From: Paenibacillus pedocola
GTDB lineage: Bacteria > Bacillota > Bacilli > Paenibacillales > Paenibacillaceae
Assembly (NCBI RefSeq): GCF_031599675.1
Contig: NZ_CP134223.1
Span: forward strand, 3,348,001 to 3,412,000
Direction of reading: 5' to 3'
Length of the DNA stretch: 64,000 bases
The notes under the pieces are model-generated. The model did not search any database, was not told the origin of the DNA, and saw only the letters and a list, made by a program, of their open reading frames with translations. A program made the position numbers and the translations under genes. Below, in pieces: positions 54,827 to 63,223 of this stretch (position 1 is the first letter of the stretch; the number at the start of each line of letters is the position of its first letter).

Positions 54827-54861
54827 TAACGTTTCGCGGTAATTACCGTGGAACGTTTTTT
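54827..54861 (+). terminator. Terminator of the AraC gene
   Basis: AACGTTTCGCGGTAA pairs with TTACCGTGGAACGTT (two mismatches or wobble pairs), followed by TTTT. Confidence 0.87.
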
Positions 54862-54988
54862 GTCGTTCATGAGCCAAATGAACAAACAAAATGAGCCTGT
54901 GAGCAAAGAAACGACTGAGTATTCTTGTTATTCTTATATCAGCAGCAGAACGAGTAGATTACTAAACAGAAATAAGGAGAGACTCTAA

Positions 54989-55534
54989 ATGAAAACATTA
55001 GTACTCGTATTCCACCCTAACTTATCTAATTCTCGTCTTAACCGCCGCTGGGCGGAAGAAATGGACAAACAAGCCGGTGTAACTGTTCATCGTGTTTATG
55101 AAGCTTATCCCAATGAGGAGATCGACGTTACAGCGGAGCAACAACTACTAGAGCAACATGACCGCATCGTAATCCAATTCCCTTTCTATTGGTACAGCAC
55201 ACCATCTTTGCTTAAAAAATGGGAAGATACTGTTCTTACCTATGGATGGGCATATGGAAGCACCGGTAACAAGCTACATGGCAAGGAATTATTGCTTGCT
55301 GTTAGCGTGGGGGCTTCTGAAGATTCCTATACACATAATGGTGCCTTCAACTATACTCTTACTGAGTTATTGCGGCCACTTCAGGCAACAAGCAGGATGA
55401 TCGGTACTCGCTATCTGACGCCTTATGAAGCCTATGGAGTTATGCAGCTATCCGACGAACAAATAGAGCAGACTGCAAAAGACTATCTAGCTTATGTGCT
55501 TAATCCTGAAGCTGCAGCCCAGGAAGTACATTAG
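54989..55534 (+). CDS. NAD(P)H:quinone oxidoreductase, flavodoxin-like fold
   Basis: A 181-residue FMN-dependent reductase of the MdaB/KefF/YwrO type: MKTLVLVFHPNLSNSRLNRRWAEEM (phosphate-binding opening), HDRIVIQFPFYWYSTPSLLKKWEDTVLTYGWAYG (the flavin/substrate signature), and LLLAVSVGASEDSYTHNGAFNYTLTELLRPLQATSRMIG. It carries out two-electron reduction of quinones or electrophiles in the cytosol. AAGGAGAG precedes the ATG. An aldo/keto reductase follows after 63 bases on the same strand. A role in electrophile stress is likely. Confidence 0.92.
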   Translation: MKTLVLVFHPNLSNSRLNRRWAEEMDKQAGVTVHRVYEAYPNEEIDVTAEQQLLEQHDRIVIQFPFYWYSTPSLLKKWEDTVLTYGWAYGSTGNKLHGKELLLAVSVGASEDSYTHNGAFNYTLTELLRPLQATSRMIGTRYLTPYEAYGVMQLSDEQIEQTAKDYLAYVLNPEAAAQEVH

Positions 55535-55597
55535 TAGACCGGTAAGGTTGAGATGTGAAAGGACAATAAGGGGTACAGAAAGTGAGGGATTATTCAG

Positions 55598-56590
55598 ATG
55601 CAGTATGTGAAGCTTGGAAATACCGGCTTGGATGTTTCCCGGCTCTGCCTGGGCTGTATGGGCTTTGGTGAACCCGGTCGCGGATTTCATAAGTGGGTAC
55701 TTGATGAAGAAAACAGCCGGCCCATTATAAAAAAAGCTTTGGAGCTCGGAATTAACTTTTTTGATACAGCAAATGTCTATGCGGAAGGAACGAGCGAGGA
55801 AATTGTCGGCCGTGCACTAAAGGACTATGCGAATCGGGATGAGATTGTTCTCGCGACAAAAGTTTTTTCACGCATGCATGAAGGCCCTAACGGTGCCGGG
55901 CTATCCCGTAAGGCGATTATGAGTGAGATTGACAAGAGCCTCAAGCGACTCGGAACAGACTACGTGGACCTATATCAAATTCACCGCTGGGATGAACATA
56001 CACCCATTGAAGAAACGATGGAGGCATTACATGATGTAGTAAAAGCCGGGAAGGCGAGATACATCGGGGCTTCTGTCATGGCTGCCTGGCAGTTCCAAAA
56101 GGCACTGCATGTTGCCGAGAAACATGGCTGGACCCGGTTTGTAACGATGCAAAACCACTATAACCTGATCTACCGTGAAGAGGAAAGGGAGATGATGCCG
56201 CTATGCATGGAAGAAAGCATCGGTGTCATTCCATTTAGTCCTCTTGCCTCAGGCCGGTTGACTCGTGATTGGCAGGAAACTACACAGCGTTCAGAAACCG
56301 ATCTGGTGCAAAAAGCTAAGTATGACGCGACTGCAGAAGCCGACCGGGTAATCATTGAACAGGTTGCCCAAATTGCAGCGAAACATAACGTTCCCCGCGC
56401 TCAAATTGCACTTGCCTGGTTACTGTACAAACAACCGGTTACTGCTCCCATTATCGGTGCTACGAAAATCTCTCACCTTGAGGATGCCAAAGCTGCGCTT
56501 TCAATTACCTTATCCTCTGATGAAATATCATTACTGGAAGATGCATATGTACCACATCCGGTCTATGGGGCAAATGCCGGTTTTAAATAA
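55598..56590 (+). CDS. Aldo/keto reductase, paralogue 1
   Basis: A 330-residue NADPH-dependent reductase with the catalytic tetrad: Asp and Tyr in FFDTANVYAEGTSEEIVG, Lys in VLATKVFSRM and His in LYQIHRWDEHTP. It also has RLGTDYVDLYQ, YIGASVMAAWQF and the C-terminal cofactor-binding PIIGATKISHLEDA. It reduces aldehydes or ketones; the substrate is unknown. About three quarters of residues match the second AKR at 60911 by eye, so the two are recent paralogues. GAGGG precedes the ATG. Confidence 0.92.
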   Translation: MQYVKLGNTGLDVSRLCLGCMGFGEPGRGFHKWVLDEENSRPIIKKALELGINFFDTANVYAEGTSEEIVGRALKDYANRDEIVLATKVFSRMHEGPNGAGLSRKAIMSEIDKSLKRLGTDYVDLYQIHRWDEHTPIEETMEALHDVVKAGKARYIGASVMAAWQFQKALHVAEKHGWTRFVTMQNHYNLIYREEEREMMPLCMEESIGVIPFSPLASGRLTRDWQETTQRSETDLVQKAKYDATAEADRVIIEQVAQIAAKHNVPRAQIALAWLLYKQPVTAPIIGATKISHLEDAKAALSITLSSDEISLLEDAYVPHPVYGANAGFK

Positions 56591-56617
56591 ATGTTATCTT
56601 ATTGAAATGACGAGAAT

Positions 56618-56660
56618 AAAAGCGATAAGAAAGCCTTTAAATGGCTTACCTATCGCTTTT
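56618..56660. terminator. Bidirectional terminator
   Basis: AAAAGCGATA (56618-56627) pairs with TATCGCTTTT (56651-56660), with AAGCC/GGCTT inside, between the AKR gene and the convergent FAD oxidase gene. Confidence 0.88.
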
Positions 56661-56669
56661 ATATACATC

Positions 56670-57887
56670 TTACTGGGTAACAAGAGGTCTGCTTTGCAGG
56701 TAAATTTCCAAATCCGGGCTGGATCCAGTTAGTATCTTGTCCGAAACAACTTTGGCTAAGACTCCGTTATATACGGTTCCGTTATCTCCATATGCCATAA
56801 GGACATAACAATGAGGATAAGTCTCGTATTGGCCGATGACAGGCAATCCGTCATGCGTTCCTCCGTAAAAGGCACCTAAATAGTATTCCGGTATGGCCTG
56901 AATTTCCGGGAATAGATGGTTAAACGCATTAATGAGTTTGTCCTTGCTTGCAAGGATTTTGGCATCCCTTGTTTCAGCGTAGGATGTATCCTTATCCATT
57001 CCTCCAATAATCACCCGGTTGTCAGCAGTCGTACGCATATAGACATAAGGGCGTGCTGTTTCCCATATCAAGGTTCTTTTATGCCAGCTTGAAAAATCGG
57101 CGATCGGCTTCGTAATGACGGCATAGGAGCTTGAGAGTGTAGCATTTTTTTCAGTTTTGAAGTCGCTGTCTTCATAACCGGCCGCGATGATGACATGTCT
57201 GGCCCGGATTTCCCGCTTTTCTTTGGTGTAAAACAGGGCATAGTCCTGTTCGAAGCGTCTACCTGTTATTTCTGTATTTTCATAAATCAGTCCGCCCTGT
57301 GACTTTACTTTCTCAAGCAGCCCATAAACAAATTTAAGGGGGTTCATCTCGGCATCATCATGATAGTACAGTGCTGCCTCTTTGTGAAAAGGATAATGGC
57401 CTGATATCATCTGTGCATCCCAGAAATCTACTTTAAACCCGTGTTTCCTAAGGAGAGCATGTTCTTCGGTTAATTCAGAAATATCCTCCTTGGAGCTTGC
57501 GTAATACAAGCTGTCCCGTCTTATAAAATCCGGATCAATGGGTAATTGACCGCTAACCCGCTCAATGTCGGTGATAGACTGCTCACATAGTTTTAGATGA
57601 CGGGCAGCCACCGCTTCACCAAAAGAGTGGCTCAGCGATACAAAACTTTTTTCTCCGGCATATTGAATCAAAGCGGTATTGCTGCTGGTGCTGCCTTCTC
57701 CGGCTTTTCTTTTGTCGACTACAACAACAGACATCCCTTGCTCACAAAGGATATTTGCACACTGGGCCCCGGAGCTGCCCGCACCAATAATTAGAACGTC
57801 ACAGGATATATCCTCTTCGAGCTTCGGATACGAAGGGGGGTTAACAACCGTTGTCGGCCAGTACAATTTACCACTTTGCAGGTCCAT
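56670..57887 (-). CDS. FAD-dependent amino-acid/amine oxidase (DAO family)
   Basis: A 405-residue flavoprotein. After a short N-terminal segment (SGKLYWPTTVVNPPSYPKLEEDISCD) comes the FAD-binding VLIIGAGSSGAQCANILCEQGMSVVVVDKRKAGEGSTSSNTALIQY, then RARHVIIAAGYED and the C-terminal GTHDGLPVIGQYETYPHCYVLMAYGDNGTVYNGVLAKVV. The pattern resembles gamma-glutamylputrescine or sarcosine/glycine oxidases of the DAO superfamily. It probably oxidises a secondary amine or amino acid with release of hydrogen peroxide. GGGAGAGG precedes the ATG. It is a single gene. Confidence 0.9.
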   Translation of the reverse strand: MDLQSGKLYWPTTVVNPPSYPKLEEDISCDVLIIGAGSSGAQCANILCEQGMSVVVVDKRKAGEGSTSSNTALIQYAGEKSFVSLSHSFGEAVAARHLKLCEQSITDIERVSGQLPIDPDFIRRDSLYYASSKEDISELTEEHALLRKHGFKVDFWDAQMISGHYPFHKEAALYYHDDAEMNPLKFVYGLLEKVKSQGGLIYENTEITGRRFEQDYALFYTKEKREIRARHVIIAAGYEDSDFKTEKNATLSSSYAVITKPIADFSSWHKRTLIWETARPYVYMRTTADNRVIIGGMDKDTSYAETRDAKILASKDKLINAFNHLFPEIQAIPEYYLGAFYGGTHDGLPVIGQYETYPHCYVLMAYGDNGTVYNGVLAKVVSDKILTGSSPDLEIYLQSRPLVTQ

Positions 57888-58009
57888 ATCAAGCCTCTCC
57901 CTTATTCATATTTCGATTCTTAGTATGGACACTTTCCGGCGACTCGATGCAAAACGTATATAATCATGGGTGAGGCTGCCGGCTAAATGATCGCTAAAGG
58001 AGAATATAG

Positions 58010-58831
58010 ATGACTTTACTAGAAGTGTGTGAACGTATTTGCTTACCGGATCCAATGAAAAGAAAAGTACTTGAATTTGCAGGCGAATTCGATGAGAGAA
58101 CAACAGAGTCGCTTTCTGCTGCCCTCTATGACCCATCATCCTGGGGAAAGGGAGTTAAAGAAATAGCCGGGGTACTTGGGGAGGATCCGGATGGGACCAA
58201 AATGCTCACTTTTATGCTTTTGCGTGCAGTAGATTCCCATAAGGAGTACGAAAAAAGAGGAATAAGCGAGCGCATTTTTACAGATACAATGAAGTTTTGT
58301 ACCCGATTCATAGAGGAACATTACAAGCTGTACGGGACATATGCATTCACGTGGGCTTGGTGGTTTCCAAGACAGATTTCACTTCGCGAATACCGAATTG
58401 GTGCACTTGAATATGAAATGATCGAGCAGGAAGAAGAGAAATTAATAAATATACATATCCCCGCTGATGCGAATTTGGGGCGTGAGAGTCTGCGGAAGTC
58501 ATATGAGGAAGCCAGGGGATTTTTCGCCGGATATTATCCGGAGTATGGACAGTCGGATATGGTGTGTGATTCCTGGCTGCTTTCTCCTATCCTGACCAAA
58601 TTGTTACCTGAGAACTCCAACATAGCGGGCTTTCAAAAGGCATTCGAATTAACGCATGTAGATCATTCTAACGACAGCTCTATTAGATGGGTTTATGGAA
58701 GAACTGATATTCCAATACAAGAACTACCGGAACATACATCCTTACAGACAAAAATCAAAACCTATCTGTTGGAAGGCGGTTGCATTGGCGCAGCCAAAGG
58801 AAGACTGAAGGAAGACCCCTGGAAGGGTTAA
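58010..58831 (+). CDS. GNAT-C/NAT-N-type acyltransferase-domain protein
   Basis: The 273-residue product resembles the paired NAT_N/GNAT_C acyltransferase-like proteins of Gram-positives: MTLLEVCERICLPDPMKRKVLEF at the start, GTYAFTWAWWFPRQISLREYRIGALEYEM in the middle, HIPADANLGRESLRKSYEEARGFF, and DSWLLSPILTKLLPENSNIAGFQKAF. It has no signal peptide or membrane segment. Acyl transfer is inferred from the fold and has not been shown for this branch. AAAGGAG precedes the ATG. Divergent from the FAD oxidase, with about 120 bp between. Confidence 0.8.
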   Translation: MTLLEVCERICLPDPMKRKVLEFAGEFDERTTESLSAALYDPSSWGKGVKEIAGVLGEDPDGTKMLTFMLLRAVDSHKEYEKRGISERIFTDTMKFCTRFIEEHYKLYGTYAFTWAWWFPRQISLREYRIGALEYEMIEQEEEKLINIHIPADANLGRESLRKSYEEARGFFAGYYPEYGQSDMVCDSWLLSPILTKLLPENSNIAGFQKAFELTHVDHSNDSSIRWVYGRTDIPIQELPEHTSLQTKIKTYLLEGGCIGAAKGRLKEDPWKG

Positions 58832-58873
58832 TCCTTCGATGTATTCATTAAACAAAGATTTAAATAAAGATAA

Positions 58874-58893
58874 AGCCACCTTTGCAGGTGGCT
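58874..58893. terminator. Bidirectional terminator
   Basis: GCCACC-TTTGCA-GGTGGC with AAA on the left and TT on the right, between the acyltransferase gene and the convergent TetR gene. Confidence 0.78.
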
Positions 58894-58896
58894 TCA

Positions 58897-59454
58897 TTAC
58901 TCACAAATCCGTTCCAACAAACCTCCGAGCTGTTCGGCCAGCACTTCATGCGGGACAGGTTTTTCATTCGTAAACCACCATTCCACTACGCCCACATAAG
59001 AAGAAGCCAGAAAATGAACGACAAGCTCCTTATTAAATCCTTTGTTCTTTCCTTTTGTGTTATCCACTTCGTCTTTGAACTCTTCAATAAGAAACTCCAG
59101 AAATTGATTGCGGAAATAGGCTGCTCCTTTACTTGCCAGCATCGTGGAGAAAAAAGCGTAATTCTGATCAAAATATTCTGTCCAAATTACGGACCCTGTT
59201 ACAAAATCCACATCAGCTACAGCTTTGCATCTTTTACGGAGTTCATTAATATGACTTTCAATAAGTTTATCCAGCAAGTCGTATTTATCCATATAGTGAA
59301 GGTAAATCGTACCACGACTGACGTTAGCTCTATCTGATAAATCCTGAACGGTTATATCGTCAAAATTCTTTTCAGACATTAGTTCAATAATTGCTGTTTT
59401 TAATGCTTCCTGCGTCTTAAGAATTCTTCTGTCGATTTTCGACATGTTGTTCAC
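58897..59454 (-). CDS. TetR/AcrR-family regulator, paralogue 1
   Basis: A 185-residue repressor. The N-terminal HTH (DDITVQDLSDRANVSRGTIYLHYMDKYDLLDKLIESHI) is followed by a ligand-binding region with FDQNYAFFSTMLASKGAAYFRNQFLEFLIEEFKDEV and VGVVEWWFTNEKPVPHEVLAEQLGGLLERI, a YxiR/YcgE-like TetR C-terminal pattern. It is a close paralogue of the regulator at 62464-63024. Beyond a 406-bp AT-rich gap lies the SDR/AKR cluster on the other strand, its likely target. Confidence 0.92.
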   Translation of the reverse strand: MNNMSKIDRRILKTQEALKTAIIELMSEKNFDDITVQDLSDRANVSRGTIYLHYMDKYDLLDKLIESHINELRKRCKAVADVDFVTGSVIWTEYFDQNYAFFSTMLASKGAAYFRNQFLEFLIEEFKDEVDNTKGKNKGFNKELVVHFLASSYVGVVEWWFTNEKPVPHEVLAEQLGGLLERICE

Positions 59455-59860
59455 CGATCTTTCTTTTTGTCATAAATCGTAATTGATAACAGAGTAGTTT
59501 TATACTTACTTATAATTATAAACAAATGTACAATATTTTATCAAATTCTTTATAAGAGAATTTCTAATGATAATTAACAGAATCATAGAATTAGTTCAGT
59601 AATATACGAATTGAGTGAAATCAACAATAGGCAAAATCATTAATTCAAATATAATAATAGACGTATGAACATTAAAGTAATAATGAATATTATTTTTTCA
59701 GTTCTCCGTGATATTTTATAAAGAAAGGGTGTTGTAACATGTGCAACATAATTTATATATTGTGGCATCTGATGCCTGCCTTTTATCGGTTATCCGCGTA
59801 GTCTGAATGCTTTGCGGTGTGTAAATGATGCAGCAGCAAAGTCAGAATAAGGAGGAAGTT
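59455..59860. other. AT-rich divergent control region
   Basis: 406 bases between the TetR gene and the SDR gene, about three quarters A/T. It holds TTATAATTATAA (near 59508), an ATGTACAATATT motif (59526-59537) resembling one before the second TetR gene, and a 20-codon mini-frame at 59739-59801 preceded by AAAGGG. No terminator-type hairpin or RNA gene is recognised. It is probably the promoter and operator region of both flanking genes. Confidence 0.5.
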
Positions 59861-60706
59861 ATGGAGAGTAATCGTACATGGATGATCACAGGGGTAAGCA
59901 GTGGCTTTGGTTATGAGATGACTAAACAACTGCTTGAGAAGGGGGATAAAGTGATCGGCACGGTTCGTGACCTAGTCAAGGTCGCTGACCTTATCGAGAA
60001 ATATCCTGATACCTTTACTTGCAAAATTCTAGATGTCACCGATGTTCCCGCTATTCGAAAGCTGGTTGACAGCTCCTTTGAGCAGTTTGGACGTATCGAT
60101 GTTGTTGTAAGCAACGCCGGTTATGGCCTTTTCGGGGCCGCCGAGGAACTCTCTGACGCCCAGGTTGATCACATCATTGCGACCAACTTAACCGGATCTA
60201 TCCAACTTATCCGTTCCGCTCTTCCGCATCTGCGGAGTCAGGGCGGTGGCCGTATTATTCAGCTATCTACCTATGGAGGACAGGTGGCATTTCCGGGTAA
60301 TTCGATGTACCATGTAACCAAGTTTGGTATTGAGGGCTTTTGTGAGTCTATTGCCCAAGAGGTAGCACCTTTTAACATTGGTGTTACATTGGTGGAGCCG
60401 GGCGGCGCCCGTACTGAATTCCGTTATGGCAGCGCACAGGTTGCAAACCTAATGCCAGAATACGAAGGTAACCCGGCACATGGCTTTTTGACCATGCTGG
60501 ATGCTTCTAATGGGCTGGCCCCAGGCGATCCTGTACGAATGGCAACCCGTATCATCGAGAGCGTTGACATAGAGCAGGCACCATTACGAATGGTCCTTGG
60601 CTCTCAAGCACTGTCAATCACCATTTCAACGCTCAAAAAACGTCTTGCCGATTTCGAAACGCAGACAGCACTTGCAGCTTCTACTGATTTTCCTGCAGGT
60701 GAATAA
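59861..60706 (+). CDS. Short-chain dehydrogenase/reductase
   Basis: A 281-residue classical SDR: the cofactor motif TGVSSGFGYEM (about 9-19), NAG in VVSNAGYGLFGAAEEL, catalytic Ser in IIQLSTYGGQ and the Y-x-x-x-K in MYHVTKFGIEGF, then VEPGGARTEF. It resembles the SDR_a5/retinol-dehydrogenase-like group common in Bacilli. The GTVRD after beta-2 favours NADP(H). AAGGAGGAAG sets ATG 59861. A degraded cupin frame follows immediately, then AKR paralogue 2. Confidence 0.92.
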   Translation: MESNRTWMITGVSSGFGYEMTKQLLEKGDKVIGTVRDLVKVADLIEKYPDTFTCKILDVTDVPAIRKLVDSSFEQFGRIDVVVSNAGYGLFGAAEELSDAQVDHIIATNLTGSIQLIRSALPHLRSQGGGRIIQLSTYGGQVAFPGNSMYHVTKFGIEGFCESIAQEVAPFNIGVTLVEPGGARTEFRYGSAQVANLMPEYEGNPAHGFLTMLDASNGLAPGDPVRMATRIIESVDIEQAPLRMVLGSQALSITISTLKKRLADFETQTALAASTDFPAGE

Positions 60707-60709
60707 GTC

Positions 60710-60848
60710 GGACATGTGGTCAGTATTCAGCCTAATCTGAAACATTGGCATGGCGCGACCAAAGACAGCTGGTTTGTGCATCTGCATGACTCCAGGAGAA
60801 ACGGTATGGTTTGAAGCGGTCGAGGATGAATGGTTTGATCGAGTGTAG
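60710..60848 (+). pseudogene. Cupin gene relic
   Basis: The codons just after the SDR stop read GHVVSIQPNLKHWHGATKDS-WF, which matches GDVIVTHDGVKHWHGAAKDS-WF of the intact cupin at 61950-62360. After one frameshift the text continues MTPGETVWFEAVEDEWFDRV-stop, a typical cupin C-terminus. The first half of the gene is missing and no start or ribosome site exists. It is thus a truncated, frameshifted copy and evidence for past duplication and loss in this region. Confidence 0.8.
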
Positions 60849-60910
60849 GGAATGTTGCCCAGATCTTGTGATCATCTTTACTTATATTAATTGGAAATGG
60901 GGTTTGCGTT

Positions 60911-61891
60911 GTGGAGTATATTAAATTTGGAAATACAGGAATGGATGTTTCCCGGATTTGCCTGGGCTGTATGAGTTTTGGAGAAGTGATGCCGGGAGGA
61001 CATCAATGGGTGCTTGATGAAGATCGCAGCCGTCCAATAATCAAGAGAGCGCTTGAGCTTGGCATCAACTTTTTTGATACCGCAAATATTTATGCGAATG
61101 GGACCAGTGAAGAGATTACCGGACGGGCATTGAAGGATTTTGCGAATCGGGATGAAATTGTGCTCGCTACAAAGGTCTGGGGACGCATGCATCAAGGTCC
61201 GAATGGCGCGGGACTTTCACGGAAGTCCATATTGAGTGAAATCGATAAAAGCTTGAAGCGGCTGGGGACTGACTATGTGGATCTCTATATTATCCACCGC
61301 TGGGATTACAATACGCCTATTGAAGAAACGATGGAAGCCTTGCACGAGGTAGTGAAGTCTGGAAAGGCTAGATATATTGGTGCTTCTGCCATGTTCGCTT
61401 GGCAGTTTCAAAAGGCTTTGCATGTCGCGGAGAAAAACGGCTGGACCCGATTTGTATCCATGCAAAATCACTTAAACCTTATCTACCGCGAAGAAGAACG
61501 GGAAATGATGCCGCTTTGCAAGGATCAAAAAATTGCTTCGACTCCTTACAGCCCGTTGGCATCAGGAAGACTGATCCGTGATTGGTCTGAAACCACGCAA
61601 AGATCAGAAAGTGATCATATTCAAAAGTTGAAATACGATGCGACTGCCGACGCAGATCGGCTGATCATTGAACGGGTAGCTGCTCTGTCAGAGAAGCGCG
61701 GTGTGCCCCGCATTCATATCGCACTCGCATGGCTGCTTCAGAAAGAGAATGTAGCTGCTCCTATTGTTGGTGCGACAAAACTTCCACAGCTTGAAGATGC
61801 TGTAGGTGCTCTCTCGGTAAAATTAACCCCTGAAGAAATTTCATTCCTTGAAGAACTGTACGTCCCGCATCCGGTAGTTGGGGCTTCATAA
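60911..61891 (+). CDS. Aldo/keto reductase, paralogue 2
   Basis: A 326-residue reductase with the tetrad in FFDTANIYANGTSEEITG, VLATKVWGRM and LYIIHRWDYNTP and the C-terminal APIVGATKLPQLEDA. Close to the protein at 55598-56590 along its entire length, with substitutions mainly in substrate loops (residues 25-31, 60s, 200-215), so substrate preference may differ. It starts at a GTG with only a weak ATGGGG site. The intact cupin lies 58 bases downstream, so the pair is probably co-transcribed. Confidence 0.92.
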   Translation: MEYIKFGNTGMDVSRICLGCMSFGEVMPGGHQWVLDEDRSRPIIKRALELGINFFDTANIYANGTSEEITGRALKDFANRDEIVLATKVWGRMHQGPNGAGLSRKSILSEIDKSLKRLGTDYVDLYIIHRWDYNTPIEETMEALHEVVKSGKARYIGASAMFAWQFQKALHVAEKNGWTRFVSMQNHLNLIYREEEREMMPLCKDQKIASTPYSPLASGRLIRDWSETTQRSESDHIQKLKYDATADADRLIIERVAALSEKRGVPRIHIALAWLLQKENVAAPIVGATKLPQLEDAVGALSVKLTPEEISFLEELYVPHPVVGAS

Positions 61892-61949
61892 TTAATTACA
61901 TTAAAGTAAGCAGGTACAAATAATAAAGGTATTTATAGGAGGAACTACA

Positions 61950-62360
61950 GTGGCAAAACATGAGGAAGTCAAAAATGGCGTTATTTTTCCAGTTGGAGAA
62001 AAAAATGATGCTTTTGCACAATTTTTTGTGGGACAAAGTTATCTGAAAACCTTAATTGCTGATCCTAAAGTGAATGTAGGTGTTGGCAATGTAACCTTTG
62101 AACCAGGCTGCAGAAACAACTGGCATATCCACCGGGATGGGTTTCAAATATTGTTGGTAACCGGCGGTGAGGGATGGTATCAAGAGGAAGGTAAACCCGC
62201 ACAATCCTTGAAAGCCGGTGATGTAATCGTCACCCATGATGGTGTTAAACACTGGCATGGTGCGGCAAAAGACAGCTGGTTTGAACACATTGCAATCACT
62301 GCGGGCAGACCGGAATGGTTAGAGCCTGTATCTGATGAGCAATATACTCATATCGAATAG
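61950..62360 (+). CDS. Small cupin-domain protein
   Basis: A 136-residue single cupin of the carboxymuconolactone-decarboxylase-associated type: VGNVTFEPGCRNNWHIHRDGFQILLVTGGEGWYQEEGKPAQSLKAGDVIVTHDGVKHWHGAAKDSWFEHIAI. The metal ligands His-x-His, Gln and the later His are in place, so it probably binds one divalent metal. It may be an isomerase, dioxygenase or binding protein. A GTG start follows AGGAGG. It ends in two consecutive hairpins and follows AKR paralogue 2. Confidence 0.9.
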   Translation: MAKHEEVKNGVIFPVGEKNDAFAQFFVGQSYLKTLIADPKVNVGVGNVTFEPGCRNNWHIHRDGFQILLVTGGEGWYQEEGKPAQSLKAGDVIVTHDGVKHWHGAAKDSWFEHIAITAGRPEWLEPVSDEQYTHIE

Positions 62361-62391
62361 GTACGGTACAACATCTCTGCTAAACAGGGCT

Positions 62392-62447
62392 CAGGCTGTC
62401 GAGAACGTCTCGACAGCCTGAAGCTGCTGATTTAGCAGCTTTTTTGT
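62392..62447 (+). terminator. Tandem terminator hairpins after the cupin gene
   Basis: A perfect 13-bp stem, CAGGCTGTCGAGA (62392-62404) with its complement, has a 3-base loop. It is followed directly by AAGCTGCT...AGCAGCTT and TTTTTT. The second hairpin is a classical terminator and may also serve the convergent TetR gene. Confidence 0.9.
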
Positions 62448-62463
62448 TTCGTTTAAGATCCCT

Positions 62464-63024
62464 TTATACAACCCTCTCAAGCAATACCCCAACCTGGTTC
62501 GCCATGACATGGGGAGGATGCGGCATCCCGTTCGTGATCCACCACTCCACTATTCCTACGAAAGCTGTTCCCATAAAAGAGCCCACAATCACTTTATCCA
62601 ATCCCTGGTTTCTTTCTTCATTCATATTTACTTCACCTTTATATTCTTCAATAAGAAATTCAAGGAACCGGGCACGAAAGGAAGGAGCTCCTTTACTCGC
62701 CAACATCGTTGAAAAGAATAAATAATTACGCTCAAAGTATTCGAAATAGACCAGATTTGCTTCACTCCACTCCATTTCACATGCATATTTGTTGATGTCC
62801 TTCATGTTGTTAATATGCTCTTCAATCAGTTTATCCAGCAGATCAAATTTATCTGTGTAATGCAGGTAGATGGTTGCCCGGTGAACATTTGCCCTGTTGG
62901 AAATGTCCTGGATCGTAATGGAATCGAAATTCTTTTCTGACATCAATTCAATGACGGCCTTTTTTATCGCTTCCTGTGATTTGAGTATTCTTCTATCTAT
63001 TTTAGTCATATTTGATATCACCAA
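62464..63024 (-). CDS. TetR/AcrR-family regulator, paralogue 2
   Basis: A 186-residue TetR repressor: KNFDSITIQDISNRANVHRATIYLHYTDKFDLLDKLIEEHI (HTH), then YFERNYLFFSTMLASKGAPSFRARFLEFLIEEYKGEV and VGIVEWWITNGMPHPPHVMANQVGVLLERV. It closely parallels the regulator at 58897-59454, with each TetR gene convergent to the gene block before it. Both presumably recognise related ligands and may control the AKR/cupin genes. Confidence 0.92.
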   Translation of the reverse strand: MVISNMTKIDRRILKSQEAIKKAVIELMSEKNFDSITIQDISNRANVHRATIYLHYTDKFDLLDKLIEEHINNMKDINKYACEMEWSEANLVYFEYFERNYLFFSTMLASKGAPSFRARFLEFLIEEYKGEVNMNEERNQGLDKVIVGSFMGTAFVGIVEWWITNGMPHPPHVMANQVGVLLERVV

Positions 63025-63223
63025 TTTCCTTGTTAATAGTCAATTCAGAGGAATATGTACATTATTCGACAGATACAGATTATTTAACGATTGTAAGATG
63101 CTCGATTCTATATATTATTATACACGTGTCGTTTAATCGATCAATATCGTTTAGTATCACACGCTCATCCGTTGCTTAAGCCGGATCGGATGGGCGGGTA
63201 ATTTCTTATTACAGGAGGTACAC

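Noticed and set aside
59526..59537. ATGTACA-A/T-TATT motif before both TetR genes (also 63055-63066) as a shared operator
   Set aside because: Eleven of 12 bases match, but the distance to the start codons differs (72 and 31 bp) and the regions are very AT-rich, so chance cannot be excluded.
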